A stretch of DNA of 64,000 nucleotides from CBDCWO01 sp965223405. Its GTDB lineage: Bacteria > Bacteroidota > Bacteroidia > Chitinophagales > Saprospiraceae. The notes under the pieces were generated by a model. The model made no database searches and had not been told where the DNA came from. It saw only the letters and a program-made list of their open reading frames with translations. The DNA lies in the NCBI GenBank assembly GCA_965223405.1, contig CBDCWO010000006.1:3224001-3288000 (forward strand), in the 5' to 3' direction. Position numbers and translations under genes: made by a program. Of the stretch, positions 8,811-17,948 are shown in pieces; within the stretch, counting starts at the first letter, position 1, and each line of letters starts with the position of its first letter.

Positions 8811-9135
8811 CTAAAATTTGAGATTTTCATTTTTGTCCCACAGTCCCCAGCAAGCACCGACATCGCCTTCTGCTCCTATTTTTCCAAGATTCGTCGAAAG
8901 AAGAAAAATAAAACATTTCGATTTGGTCACTCGGAGACCACTGTTGGGCATTTACAAAGTACCTGATGAAGTTTTCGGTATTTGCATGAGCAGATTTCAG
9001 GCTTCCGCCCTGACTGGGCCAGCCAGTTTCTGAGATGATTACCTTTTTGTCCTTACCAGCCTCCCGAGCCTGGTGATACATTTGTTTCATGTAGATTAAG
9101 GAATAGTCTATGGAATCATTTCTATTTATGGACAT
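8811..9135 (-). pseudogene. Remnant of a GH17 beta-1,3-glucanase (C-terminal part, frameshifted)
   Basis: The minus-strand frame from 9135 encodes KKVIISETGWPSQGG and NTENFIRYFVNAQQW, carrying the ETGWPS catalytic signature of glycoside hydrolase family 17, then FSSFDESWK. After a run of five T (8879-8883; A on the coding strand) the similarity moves to another frame, which reads IGAEGDVGACWGLWDKNE and ends at a TAG at 8811-8813. Removing one A joins the two pieces. Only the last 110 or so residues of a normally 300-400 residue enzyme survive, so this is a decayed gene. Confidence 0.75.
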
Positions 9136-9238
9136 AAAAAATCAACAATTTAGCTATGTGTTACAAGGATATGAAAAAGATTTTGGTTCTTGGACCAACT
9201 CAAATACCAAAGAATATTCCAATTTTTGAAAAGGTACT
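9131..9238 (+). pseudogene. Remnant of a Y_Y_Y sensor domain
   Basis: The plus-strand frame at 9131-9235 reads NQQFSYVLQGYEKDFGSWTN followed by SNTKEYSNF and then TGA. This matches the Y_Y_Y domain pattern (FsYxLeGyDxdW...YtNLpPG) found in periplasmic sensors of Bacteroidota hybrid histidine kinases and LuxR-like regulators. Nothing recognisable of the rest of such a protein remains. The assignment rests on about 30 residues. Confidence 0.45.
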
Positions 9239-9528
9239 TTACAACGCGAAGTAATATGGGATGGCCCTTATTACTGTTTCACTAATGCTAAACACAGATC
9301 CCGAACATTTACTCATCAGCAGCAAAATTCCGGATGACCCTCATTTTTTGTTATTGTTTGTTTAGAAAACAGCCTATCAGCTAAGATATTGTTTACGTTT
9401 CTGAGTGTGATGGCTTTGATCATAGTATTTAGAATAGTGGAAAGGTTTTTACTGTCGCAACAATGATCCATTCACAGTTCTGAAATGTCGTAGATTGAAA
9501 GGTATCTACTTATGGACATCCCTTTTTT
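9239..9528. other. Intergenic region without recognised genes
   Basis: About 290 bp between the sensor relic and the end of the fucosidase gene. Short stop-interrupted frames only; probably further decayed sequence. Confidence 0.4.
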
Positions 9529-10911
9529 TCAGTTTTCCAAGAATAATTCAATTACCGGAATTTCTATATTTGGTTTATTAACGGGAAGGGATAAGTTTAG
9601 ATCATTTTCCCCCAAGCTACGACTAACCCAATGTCCATATGGGGCGGTAATTTTGATTTCCGAAGCATCATGCAAAAATTGAGCATACTTGATTTTGCCT
9701 TTATATCCTTTTAAGGTAAAGTTTTTCAGTGGATAATCGAGCAAGTGAATATATAGCCGGTGTGTATTTGGGTTATACGTAAGTAAGGAGTGATCCGGCA
9801 CGTTGTATTCTTCGAGTGCTTGGGTACATCCATAAATCGAGCGACCATTAAATTTCATCCATTGGCCCATATTCTTTAAAGCATAGACTGCGCGATAGTC
9901 AATGGTACCCCTGCCGGTTGGGCCGACATTTAGAAGTAAATTGCCTCCTTTGCTTACTGATTCGATTAGTAATACCAGGAGCTGCTTATTGTCTTTCCAG
10001 GTAAGTTCATCCCGGTAATACCCCCAAGACCCGCTAAATGTTTGACAAGTTTCCCACGGAATTTTCCTGCCTTGATAGGTTGGCCATTCCGCAACCTTAA
10101 ATTGTTCAGGAGTAGTGAAATCCCACCCGCCATGGTAATCTTTAAGATCGGCCCGATCGTTTACAATAATCCCGGGTTGTAGTTTACGGACCATTTTCAT
10201 TAAGTTTACTGCATCCCAGTCATCCCGACCTTTTCCATTTTTCCCCGGAAATGAGTAATCCAGCCAGATAATGTCCACTTTTCCATAATTGGTAAGTATT
10301 TCACGAACCTGATTGTGTAAATAGGTCCGGTATTTTGCCATATCCCGCCCTTCATTTAGTTTGTTATATTCTTCATCGGAAGAGGTCCTTTGCGGATGTA
10401 CCCGGTCCACCGTGTAATCCGGGTGATGCCAGTCTATTAATGAATAATAAAATCCGATCTTCAATCCTGCCGCTCTAAACGCATCGACCCACTCCTTTAA
10501 CAAATCTTTTCCATACGGTGTATTGGTCGCTTTATATTCTGTAAATTCAGAATCAAACAAAGTGAATCCCTCGTGATGTTTTGAAGTGATTACGGCATAT
10601 TTCATGCCTGCTTCTTTGGCCAATAGTGCCCATTCATGCGGGTCGAATAAATCCGGATTGAAGTGGTCAAAATACTTTTGATAGTTGTCTGTGGTAAGCC
10701 GTTCCCGATTTTTCACCCATTCATGTCTTGCAGCTAAAGCATAAGTTCCCCAATGGATAAACATGCCAAACCGGTCGTGTTCCCACCAGGCCATTCGCTC
10801 TTTCCGTTCTTCCTCGGTCTCATCCCAAATTCTTAGTTGTGTAGGTTGTGCAGGTAATGTTTGAGCCGACAGGATGAGAAGGAGTGCGAAAATAGGGATT
10901 GATTTGATCAT
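9529..10911 (-). CDS. Alpha-L-fucosidase (GH29), secreted
   Basis: This family hydrolyses terminal alpha-L-fucose from glycans by a retaining mechanism. The 460-residue protein has a signal peptide (IFALLLILSAQTLPAQ), then the GH29 blocks DRFGMFIHWGTYALAA, AKEAGMKYAVITSKHHEGF and KIGFYYSLIDWHHPDY. The catalytic nucleophile segment is VDIIWLDYSFP (Asp of the WLD triplet). NLLLNVGPTGRGTID follows, and the C-terminus is a small beta domain. It is probably periplasmic or surface-exposed. The SGNH hydrolase 173 bp upstream is on the same strand, and a FucP-type symporter lies 1.9 kb away, suggesting use of fucosylated (possibly algal) glycans. The substrate is inferred. Confidence 0.93.
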   Translation of the reverse strand: MIKSIPIFALLLILSAQTLPAQPTQLRIWDETEEERKERMAWWEHDRFGMFIHWGTYALAARHEWVKNRERLTTDNYQKYFDHFNPDLFDPHEWALLAKEAGMKYAVITSKHHEGFTLFDSEFTEYKATNTPYGKDLLKEWVDAFRAAGLKIGFYYSLIDWHHPDYTVDRVHPQRTSSDEEYNKLNEGRDMAKYRTYLHNQVREILTNYGKVDIIWLDYSFPGKNGKGRDDWDAVNLMKMVRKLQPGIIVNDRADLKDYHGGWDFTTPEQFKVAEWPTYQGRKIPWETCQTFSGSWGYYRDELTWKDNKQLLVLLIESVSKGGNLLLNVGPTGRGTIDYRAVYALKNMGQWMKFNGRSIYGCTQALEEYNVPDHSLLTYNPNTHRLYIHLLDYPLKNFTLKGYKGKIKYAQFLHDASEIKITAPYGHWVSRSLGENDLNLSLPVNKPNIEIPVIELFLEN

Positions 10912-11084
10912 TATTTATGAATTTTTAGGTTGTGATTTTGTGGTAAGGGAAGATATAAAATTGGGTTTAAAATCGAACCACTTTACAGTTAAAAAGAGCA
11001 TGCAGTATGTTATAAAACATCTTTGCAGATACTTTGGTAAGCATCGAAGGGATGAATTTGAATTGATCTATTATTCACAATCAC

Positions 11085-11819
11085 TTAAGCCAGATAATTG
11101 TTGATAACCTGGCCCAAAGCATTGGCCATAATTTGAGATCCGGGCATCGAAGGATGGACGCCATCAGGGCACCAATATTTGGCGGTTGCGTGTTTTAAGG
11201 CATCATCATATAAATCCTGATAGCGGATGAATGCAGCCTGATGCTTACGGGCTACCTGTTCAGCAGCATAACGATAATCATTAAATGCCGGATACCAACT
11301 TTTACTGATTGCGGTACCACCTTTCACGCCAAAGGGTTCACCGATAATTAATTTTACATTGGGCAGGGATTCACGGGTGCGATTGAGTAGTTGATCGAAA
11401 TCCTCTTCATAGGTCTTAACCGTTCCTTGGTACTTTCCATTGAGATAATGCCAATAGTCGTTTACACCAATCAATATACTGAGGATGTCAGGCTTTAACT
11501 GAAGGCAATCGTCTTCCCAGCGATTCGCCAATTGATAAACTTTATTGCCACTTATACCTCGATTATAACATTTGAGGGTGGCGTCGGGATGTTGAGATAA
11601 CAATTTGGCCACGGTCAAAAAAACATATCCCTGCCCCATACCACCCGCTTGATTGGCATAGTACAAAGACCGATTCCTTCCTGCGTCAGTAATGGAATCT
11701 CCCTGAAAGAGGATTCTGATCTCATCCTCTGACTTTGGATTCCAAGGATCGAAATTCTTGGGCAGCATGCTATAAATTCCAGTACTGGCTGTCGCTGTTA
11801 TAAAGGTTCTTCTATCCAT
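11085..11819 (-). CDS. SGNH/GDSL-family hydrolase with Tat-like leader
   Basis: The 244-residue protein begins MDRRTFITATASTG, a twin-arginine-like leader. It then has block I FQGDSITDAGRN (nucleophile Ser), block III IGVNDYWH and block V PDGVHPS (catalytic Asp and His), the full SGNH catalytic set. Such enzymes are often carbohydrate esterases that remove acetyl groups from polysaccharides. The location beside the GH29 fucosidase on the same strand fits a deacetylase role in glycan breakdown, but the ester substrate is unknown. Confidence 0.9.
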   Translation of the reverse strand: MDRRTFITATASTGIYSMLPKNFDPWNPKSEDEIRILFQGDSITDAGRNRSLYYANQAGGMGQGYVFLTVAKLLSQHPDATLKCYNRGISGNKVYQLANRWEDDCLQLKPDILSILIGVNDYWHYLNGKYQGTVKTYEEDFDQLLNRTRESLPNVKLIIGEPFGVKGGTAISKSWYPAFNDYRYAAEQVARKHQAAFIRYQDLYDDALKHATAKYWCPDGVHPSMPGSQIMANALGQVINNYLA

Positions 11820-12022
11820 TTTAACAAATTTCGTTCAAGGTGGTAAGATACAAAAAATGATGGTGGATTGCGCATGCCGTTTGAGATGCATCAAAATGCA
11901 ATACGGGCCAATATCGTAACTGAATGAGTGTTCAAAATAATCTAAAAATCACCCAAATGGATGAAAATATAGGTTCCAATTACCGATAAATTTGATGGAA
12001 AATGACAATTATGCTTCGACAA

Positions 12023-12478
12023 ATGAAAACCGATTCATTTTACTTTATAATTTTAAGTGCATTCATCATAATTAGTTTAACCTCCTGCTCTAAAGAGGAC
12101 GAACTTTCCCTTGAAGATAAGATTGTTGGTTTTTGGTTGGGGGATGTAGTTCAGGACGATCTGGGCACTTTAGAAATTACCTTTAACATCTCCAAATCCG
12201 CAAGCCAATCGATATCCGGTACTTGGACTACCAAAGATAAGGATATCTCAATCTGTGATCCCCAAATATTCGATTGTGATCCTTTTAGTTGTGCAGGGCC
12301 AATGACTTATGCCGAAACAAAAGGAGACGTCTTATTCTTTGCTTTTGGGCTTAGTTCAGGTCCGTGCTATGAAAGCTCTATCGGAGAGTTTAAATTTGTC
12401 GACGACAATACGCTCCAATATAAAAATACGGATGTGGGTAACAATTCTACTATTACGGGTCTTTTTACAAGACAATAG
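12023..12478 (+). CDS. Putative lipoprotein, lipocalin-like
   Basis: About 151 residues. A hydrophobic leader ends in the lipobox LTSC (FIIISLTSCSKEDELS), so it should be an outer-membrane or periplasmic lipoprotein. The mature part (DKIVGFWLGDVVQDDLGTLE, then ISGTWTTKDKDIS) resembles the lipocalin-like or DUF-type beta-barrel lipoproteins of Bacteroidota, with four Cys around SICDPQIFDCDPFSC that may form disulphides. ATG codons at 12002, 12011 and 12023 are possible starts; 12023 gives the most standard leader. No specific function is recognised. Confidence 0.7.
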   Translation: MKTDSFYFIILSAFIIISLTSCSKEDELSLEDKIVGFWLGDVVQDDLGTLEITFNISKSASQSISGTWTTKDKDISICDPQIFDCDPFSCAGPMTYAETKGDVLFFAFGLSSGPCYESSIGEFKFVDDNTLQYKNTDVGNNSTITGLFTRQ

Positions 12479-12773
12479 GTTTGGTAGGATTTGCCTTCCG
12501 CGTGTAGTCTGTACTTAGTTCAGGGCGATGTCGCTTTGCGATATCTGCGAGTATTATTACTGCAATCATTATTGAGCGCTATGATCAAAATGGCTCCAAA
12601 TCCATAATTCCTATGGTGTAATAACTTTAGGGTAGACCACTCCTTTAAGGCATAGTCTGACAAGAAATAAAAAGAGCAGGAGTCAGAATCTCGTCATAGA
12701 AGTGTGATAAAACCAAAGCAAACAGATCATATTTCCAAAATTAATAGCATATTTAGGCATCGAAACCAAAAAA
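12479..12773. other. Intergenic region upstream of the sugar symporter
   Basis: A 295-bp gap with stops in all frames. Nothing recognisable; it presumably holds the promoter for the symporter. Confidence 0.4.
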
Positions 12774-14141
12774 ATGATGACTAAATCAAAATCCAATTTT
12801 TCCTATACCTTTCTGATGTTGATCATGCTATTTTTCATGTGGGGATTTCTTACCTCGCTCAACGACATCCTGGTGCCCCATCTCAAAGCGGCGTTCAATC
12901 TAAAACACTGGCAAGCCCAATTGGTCCAGTTTTTCTTTTTTGGCGCCTATTTTGTCATGAGCTTTCCAGCCGGATTAATTATTCGAAAAATTGGATACAA
13001 GAAAGGAATTGTGACGGGTTTGGCTTTGATGGGATTAGGGTGTTTTATTTTCTATCCCGCTTCGTTAGTTAAAGTGTACGGAGTGTTTTTATTGGCTCTG
13101 TTTGTTTTGGCATCAGGGATCACCATTCTTCAGGTAGCCGCCAATCCGTATGTGGCCATTGTGGGGCCTGAAGAAACAGCGGCCAGTAGGTTGAATTTAG
13201 CACAGGGGTTTAATAGTATAGGTCATACGATCGCACCTTTATTTGGAGCCTGGTTGATATTACAGAATACGGAAATAGTTGCGGTAGAATCGGTGCAGGG
13301 ACCCTATATTGGATTGGCAGTTGCTTTGATCGCATTAGCCGTAGTGTTTTCATTCTTAAAACTTCCCAATATTCACGATACCGATATTGAATCGGGTAAG
13401 AAAACACATTTCAACCTTTTCGAACATCGCCATTTACTGTTGGGAATTATTGCCATTTTTTGTTATGTAGGAGCGGAGATTTCCGTAGGCAGTCATTTAG
13501 TAGAATACTTTAAACTGGATAATATCATGGGGATGGATCCGAAAACGGCCGGATCTTATGTAGCATTTTATTGGGGTGGAGCCATGATAGGTCGATTTAT
13601 TGGAGGAATCTCGTTGAGTAATATTGGAAATCCGGTGAAGAAAGCGCTTATCATGCTGGGATTTCCTATTTTGGCTTTTATTATCGTGTTGATTGTTGTT
13701 CAATCGAAAGGGTTGGATCAAACTATTCCGTATTATTTCCTAGGTTTAATGTTGATTAATTATGCATGCTTTTTCTTGGGCAAATCTATTCCATCCCGAG
13801 TATTGGGTGTATTTGCCTTGGGATGCATTACTTTGGTGGCTATCACTATGTTTGGATTTGGGAAATATGCTATGTGGGCAGTTATTGGCATTGGTCTTTT
13901 CAATTCGATTATGTGGAGTAACATTTTTACCTTATCCATCAGTAAACTTGGACAGTTTACAAGCCAGGGCTCCGGCTTGCTGGTGATGGCCATTGTTGGT
14001 GGAGCGGTCATTCCATTGATTCAGGGAATCTTAGCTGACCAGGTGGGTGTACAACTTTCATTTGGAGTGGTTATATTCTGTTATCTGTACATTTTCTATT
14101 ATGCGATCAGTGGCTACAAAGTGAGGACTACAACCACTTGA
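12774..14141 (+). CDS. FucP/GluP-type sugar MFS transporter
   Basis: A 455-residue inner-membrane proton symporter of the FHS (fucose/glucose/galactose) family with twelve hydrophobic segments. Recognisable family blocks are FFMWGFLTSLNDILVPHLK in helix 1 (with the Asn-Asp pair), FFFGAYFVMSFPAGLIIRKI in helix 2, and LQVAANPYVAIVGPEETAAS after helix 4. The related E. coli FucP imports L-fucose; others carry glucose, galactose or N-acetyl sugars. With a GH29 fucosidase nearby, L-fucose is a reasonable guess, but the substrate cannot be read from the sequence. Start ATG 12774 or the adjacent 12777. Confidence 0.92.
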   Translation: MMTKSKSNFSYTFLMLIMLFFMWGFLTSLNDILVPHLKAAFNLKHWQAQLVQFFFFGAYFVMSFPAGLIIRKIGYKKGIVTGLALMGLGCFIFYPASLVKVYGVFLLALFVLASGITILQVAANPYVAIVGPEETAASRLNLAQGFNSIGHTIAPLFGAWLILQNTEIVAVESVQGPYIGLAVALIALAVVFSFLKLPNIHDTDIESGKKTHFNLFEHRHLLLGIIAIFCYVGAEISVGSHLVEYFKLDNIMGMDPKTAGSYVAFYWGGAMIGRFIGGISLSNIGNPVKKALIMLGFPILAFIIVLIVVQSKGLDQTIPYYFLGLMLINYACFFLGKSIPSRVLGVFALGCITLVAITMFGFGKYAMWAVIGIGLFNSIMWSNIFTLSISKLGQFTSQGSGLLVMAIVGGAVIPLIQGILADQVGVQLSFGVVIFCYLYIFYYAISGYKVRTTTT

Positions 14142-14317
14142 GAGCAATCATGATAAGGTAAGGGACAGGGTCTTTGACTTGGTGCGACCATTGGTCTTGC
14201 TATTCATTGACATATTAATGTGTAGGCCGTATTTCCTGGTCTATGAATTCTTGTGCTTGATCGACTAATATTTTGGTTCCGGCCAAAGCGACTTACTTTG
14301 TGGAAAAGTGGGACTGG

Positions 14318-15553
14318 ATGTTACGCGAAAACATAAATGTGGCATTTACTAATTTGAAGGCCAACAAGGGGAGGGCTTCTCTTACGATATTAATAATCGC
14401 AATTGGCATTGTAGCGTTGGTAGCCATCTTGACCTCTTTGGATATTTTAGTATTTAAGCTCAGTGACAACTTTTCCAGATTAGGAGCTAATTCATTTCAA
14501 ATTATGCGATATTCTGAAGAAATCCAAACCAGTGATGGGGGAAGGAGGCGGAAAAGAGGAGAGCCCATAGCCTTTGATCAGGCATTGGAATTCAAAGAAA
14601 AATACGATTTTCCAGCGACCGTTTCGGTATCATTGCGTTGCTACCGGGATGTATCAGTGAAGTATGGTGGAAATAAGACCAATCCCACCATGCCTTTGTA
14701 TGGTATCGATGAAAATTATTTGACAAATACAAAATATGACCTGGCTGCAGGTCGGAATTTTTCCATGCTGGAAGTCAATAATGGTCATAACCGGGCCATA
14801 TTGGGGAATGATATTGTAAAAACATTGTTTGAGGGTAAAACTGAAAAAGCCCTTAATAAGACGGTTTCGATCGGAAACGTCAAGTATAAGGTCGTCGGCA
14901 CACTGGAGAGCAAAGGATCTTCTAGCAATCAATTCAGTGATCGCGCCGTATTAATTCCATTGATCAACGCCAAAAATTACTATGGAAATAGCAAAACCAA
15001 TTACAATGTCAGTGTAAGTGTGAACAATGCAGTAAGTATCGATGATGCCATCTCTTCGGCGACGGGATTGTTGCGAAATATCCGTGGGTTGAGAGCCGCC
15101 CAGGAAAACGATTTTGAGTTCCGTAAAAGTGATGGCCTAATTGACATCATTAAAGAAAATACCGTAGCCATCAGACTAGGTATAATTTTTATAGGAATTA
15201 TTACCTTGCTTGGCGCGGCGATCGGATTGATGAATATCATGTTGGTATCGGTTACCGAAAGAACAAGGGAAATCGGCATTATCAAAGCGGTGGGAGCAAC
15301 AAGACGCAATGTTTTAACCCAGTTTTTGACTGAGGCCATTGTCATATGCCAGATGGGTGGATTGATTGGAATTGTAGCCGGGATAATTATTGGTTTTATT
15401 GTTTCCGCCATAGTGGGTGGTCGGTTTATTATTCCCTGGAATTGGATGTTCCTGGCATTTATGCTATGCATGATCGTCGGTCTGATGTCCGGTTTATACC
15501 CCGCATTGAAAGCCTCTCGCCTTGATCCGATCGAATCACTTCGATATGAATAG
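14318..15553 (+). CDS. MacB/FtsX-type ABC transporter permease
   Basis: A 411-residue permease with the MacB layout. An N-terminal helix (ASLTILIIAIGIVALVAIL) is followed by a large periplasmic MacB_PCD domain of about 220 residues, then three helices containing the conserved IGLMNIMLVSVTERTREIGI and KAVGATRRNVLTQFL. The end GLYPALKASRLDPIESLRYE is the standard FtsX terminus. The family drives extracytoplasmic mechanotransmission, exporting lipoproteins, toxins or antibiotics. No ATPase gene is adjacent, so its partner is encoded elsewhere. ATG 14318 fits the family start MLRENINVAFTNLKANKGR; upstream TTG is unnecessary. Confidence 0.9.
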   Translation: MLRENINVAFTNLKANKGRASLTILIIAIGIVALVAILTSLDILVFKLSDNFSRLGANSFQIMRYSEEIQTSDGGRRRKRGEPIAFDQALEFKEKYDFPATVSVSLRCYRDVSVKYGGNKTNPTMPLYGIDENYLTNTKYDLAAGRNFSMLEVNNGHNRAILGNDIVKTLFEGKTEKALNKTVSIGNVKYKVVGTLESKGSSSNQFSDRAVLIPLINAKNYYGNSKTNYNVSVSVNNAVSIDDAISSATGLLRNIRGLRAAQENDFEFRKSDGLIDIIKENTVAIRLGIIFIGIITLLGAAIGLMNIMLVSVTERTREIGIIKAVGATRRNVLTQFLTEAIVICQMGGLIGIVAGIIIGFIVSAIVGGRFIIPWNWMFLAFMLCMIVGLMSGLYPALKASRLDPIESLRYE

Positions 15554-15695
15554 CCTAGGACAAATACTTATATCACTTCAAATCTTATAGATCACACAAA
15601 GTAATTACGGTTTACTTTATATCTACTTCATTTAATTTGATTATTTCCATTGATATTTAGTGAAATAATTCTATTTTCCGCACAAAGTAAATAGT

Positions 15696-16658
15696 ATGAA
15701 TTCCAGACGGAAATTTCTTGAAAATAGCGGAAAATCGGCGTTGGGATTGGCGTTCGCACCCGGAATTATATATCGAAGTACTAATAGAATCAACATGGAA
15801 ACAAACCAATCCAGGGCATTGTTTTTTAAACTTTCTCTAGCTCAATGGTCTTTTCATAAAGCGTTGAAAGCTGGGGAAATGGATAATCTGGATTTTGCGG
15901 CAAAAGCCCAAAAGCTGGGATTTGCCGGAATAGAGTATGTTAACTCTTTTTTTAAAAGGAAGGCTAAAAAGACATCGTATCTGAATGAAATGATAACGAG
16001 AGCCGAAGATAATGGAGTAGAAACGTTATTGATCATGGTAGATGGAGAAGGTGGTCTGGGTGAAACTTCTACTCGTAAAAGGCTTAAGGCAGTGGAAAAT
16101 CATTACAAATGGGTTGAGGCGGCCAAACATTTGGGGTGTCATTCGATTCGTGTCAATGCTTATGGCGTCGGTTCGGCATCAGATGTAGCTGCAGCCGCAG
16201 TAGATGGATTGGGAAGACTCACTGATTTTGCTGCTCCAATGGGCATAAACATTATCGTCGAAAATCACGGTGGTTATAGTTCAAATGGAAAGTGGCTTGC
16301 TGACGTAATGAAAAAGATCAATCACCCTGGTTGTGGCACCCTTCCTGATTTTGGAAACTTTTGTATTGAGAGGAGTGAGCCCGATAAGGAAGGGAATCAA
16401 GTTTGCCTGGAGGAATATGACCGATATATAGGAGTTAAAGAATTAATGCCTTATGCTAAAGCAGTAAGTGCTAAATCCAATGATTTTGATACCAAAGGAA
16501 ATGAAATGTATACGGATTATTACAAAATGATGAAAATAGTCAAAGATGCCGGTTATACCGGATATGTGGGTGTGGAATATGAAGGAAAAATCCTTTCCGA
16601 GGAAGAAGGTGTCGTCGCTACCAGGAAACTACTGGAGAAAGTAGGAAAAGCGATATAA
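15696..16658 (+). CDS. Sugar phosphate isomerase/epimerase-like TIM-barrel protein, Tat-exported
   Basis: A 320-residue AP-endonuclease-2/xylose-isomerase-like TIM barrel (PF01261). The leader NSRRKFLENSGKSALGLAFA is a twin-arginine signal, so it acts in the periplasm or envelope after folding. Barrel blocks include KLGFAGIEYVNSFF, LGCHSIRVNAYG, NIIVENHGGYSSNG (metal-binding Glu and His) and GYVGVEYEG near the end. In Bacteroidota such exported proteins often belong to sugar-catabolic loci, for example 3-keto sugar processing. It could act with the nearby fucosidase and symporter. The precise reaction is unknown. Confidence 0.85.
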   Translation: MNSRRKFLENSGKSALGLAFAPGIIYRSTNRINMETNQSRALFFKLSLAQWSFHKALKAGEMDNLDFAAKAQKLGFAGIEYVNSFFKRKAKKTSYLNEMITRAEDNGVETLLIMVDGEGGLGETSTRKRLKAVENHYKWVEAAKHLGCHSIRVNAYGVGSASDVAAAAVDGLGRLTDFAAPMGINIIVENHGGYSSNGKWLADVMKKINHPGCGTLPDFGNFCIERSEPDKEGNQVCLEEYDRYIGVKELMPYAKAVSAKSNDFDTKGNEMYTDYYKMMKIVKDAGYTGYVGVEYEGKILSEEEGVVATRKLLEKVGKAI

Positions 16659-16765
16659 GTTAAATTAGATTAATTCCAAATTGGATGGTTTTATCAGGCG
16701 AATGCAACCATTAGGTAGGCTTTTTGTTTAGAGTTTCATAAATAGCACTAAACAAAAGTTGTCAT

Positions 16766-17665
16766 TTGAACTTCTATTCAATAAAAGATCTGGAAACTTA
16801 TTCGGGCATTAAAGCCCACACCATCCGTATATGGGAAAAAAGGTACAATATGCTCCATCCGGTCCGGACAGATAGCAATATCCGAAAATATAATGATCAA
16901 CAATTAATCAAACTTCTAAATGTGGTTACCTTGCTTGAAAGTGGATGGAAAATAAGCAAGATTTCCAAATTGGATGAAAAAGCTTTACTTGCAGAAACCG
17001 AAAAAGTCCTAAATGATTATGAAGACGCAGAATTTAATATTCCCATCAGTGGATTAATTACCGCAATGTTTGCGTTTGATGAGCAAGAGTTCTTGAAAAT
17101 CATCAATGCCTGTCACCAGAAAATCGGACTTTACAATACTTTTAAGGAAGTTATATACCCCCTTCTTCACCGTATCGGCATGATGTGGAGAACCGAAGAG
17201 ATCTCTCCGGCCCAAGAACACTTTATTTCTAACCTGGTCCGCAGAAAACTGGTTACGGAGATTAATCAAATTTCCGATCGGCAGAATTATAAAGAAACGT
17301 ATGTTTTGTTTTTGCCTGAAGATGAATACCATGAAATCGGACTGCTTCTGGCCAATTATTTACTGCGTAAGATGGATAAAAAAATTGTCTACCTGGGAGC
17401 AAATACCCCCCTATCTTGTGTTGATGTGGTGTACGCAAAACTAGCCCCCCAGTATCTGTTGACTTTTATGATTACCAAGAAGGATCCGGAAGAGATGTCA
17501 GAGTATCTACATGACATGCAAGTAAGGTATCCAAATTCTCAAATTTTACTAGCTTGTCACCCCAATTCCCTGGATCAGGTTACACTGCCTGCTGAAATAA
17601 TCCCTCTCCATTGTGTGGAAGCCTTGGAGAATCAGGCAGCTTCAAAGGATTCGGTTTTGGCATAA
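16766..17665 (+). CDS. CarH/LitR-like MerR regulator with cobalamin-binding domain
   Basis: This family is light-sensing: adenosylcobalamin holds the repressor on DNA and photolysis releases it. The 299-residue protein has an N-terminal MerR winged helix (YSIKDLETYSGIKAHTIRIW, then EKRYNMLHPVRTDSNIRKY). A helical bundle follows, carrying the exact W-x9-EH motif (WRTEEISPAQEH, near residues 140-150) that caps adenosylcobalamin in CarH. Last is a Rossmann-like B12 domain with EYHEIG, providing the candidate lower-ligand His, and KKIVYLGANTP. It starts with TTG at 16766. No carotenoid or photolyase gene, the usual target, is adjacent. Confidence 0.88.
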   Translation: MNFYSIKDLETYSGIKAHTIRIWEKRYNMLHPVRTDSNIRKYNDQQLIKLLNVVTLLESGWKISKISKLDEKALLAETEKVLNDYEDAEFNIPISGLITAMFAFDEQEFLKIINACHQKIGLYNTFKEVIYPLLHRIGMMWRTEEISPAQEHFISNLVRRKLVTEINQISDRQNYKETYVLFLPEDEYHEIGLLLANYLLRKMDKKIVYLGANTPLSCVDVVYAKLAPQYLLTFMITKKDPEEMSEYLHDMQVRYPNSQILLACHPNSLDQVTLPAEIIPLHCVEALENQAASKDSVLA

Positions 17666-17892
17666 TCCGGTCTAACCAACGAATGACGCCAAGAAACAAA
17701 AGTCATCCCGTTTACAAATATTCAATTTGATTCAAAATTGTAAAGGTGAATAGGCTCAATCCGGTTAAGCGGGTAATTGAGTATCCTTTTACCTAATTTT
17801 CCGTGCTACACCCATTTTGTCTTTTTTCAACAAGTTTCTTTTTAAATAATTGATAATTCAATACGTCGTCATGTGAGTTGTTTATGAAAAAG
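17666..17892. other. Intergenic region upstream of the BlaI operators
   Basis: AT-rich spacer after the MerR gene with no recognised gene. The regulatory sites of the blaI-like gene start at 17893. Confidence 0.4.
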
Positions 17893-17908
17893 TACGAATA
17901 AATTCGTA
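17893..17908. promoter_or_regulatory. BlaI-type operator 1
   Basis: TACGAATAAATTCGTA is a 16-bp palindrome with perfect 7-bp arms (TACGAAT / ATTCGTA). It shares its arm sequence with the second palindrome at 17949. It lies just upstream of the -35 element of the blaI-like promoter, as expected for an autorepressor operator. Confidence 0.75.
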
Positions 17909-17915
17909 GACATGC

Positions 17916-17946
17916 TTGACATTTTGATGAAAGACTTGTAATATTG
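17916..17946 (+). promoter_or_regulatory. Promoter of the blaI-blaR1 operon
   Basis: TTGACA (17916-17921) and TAATAT (17939-17944) are separated by 17 bp, a near-ideal sigma-70 promoter. The same bases also fit the Bacteroidota pattern, since TAATATTG at 17939 is one base off TAnnTTTG. It is bracketed by the two palindromic operators, so repressor binding would block polymerase. Confidence 0.65.
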
Positions 17947-17948
17947 TC

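Noticed and set aside
14185..14200. Another MITE end near GACCATTGGTC
   Set aside because: It is a short palindrome with only partial similarity to the MITE terminus and lacks the CTGAGTTCG part.
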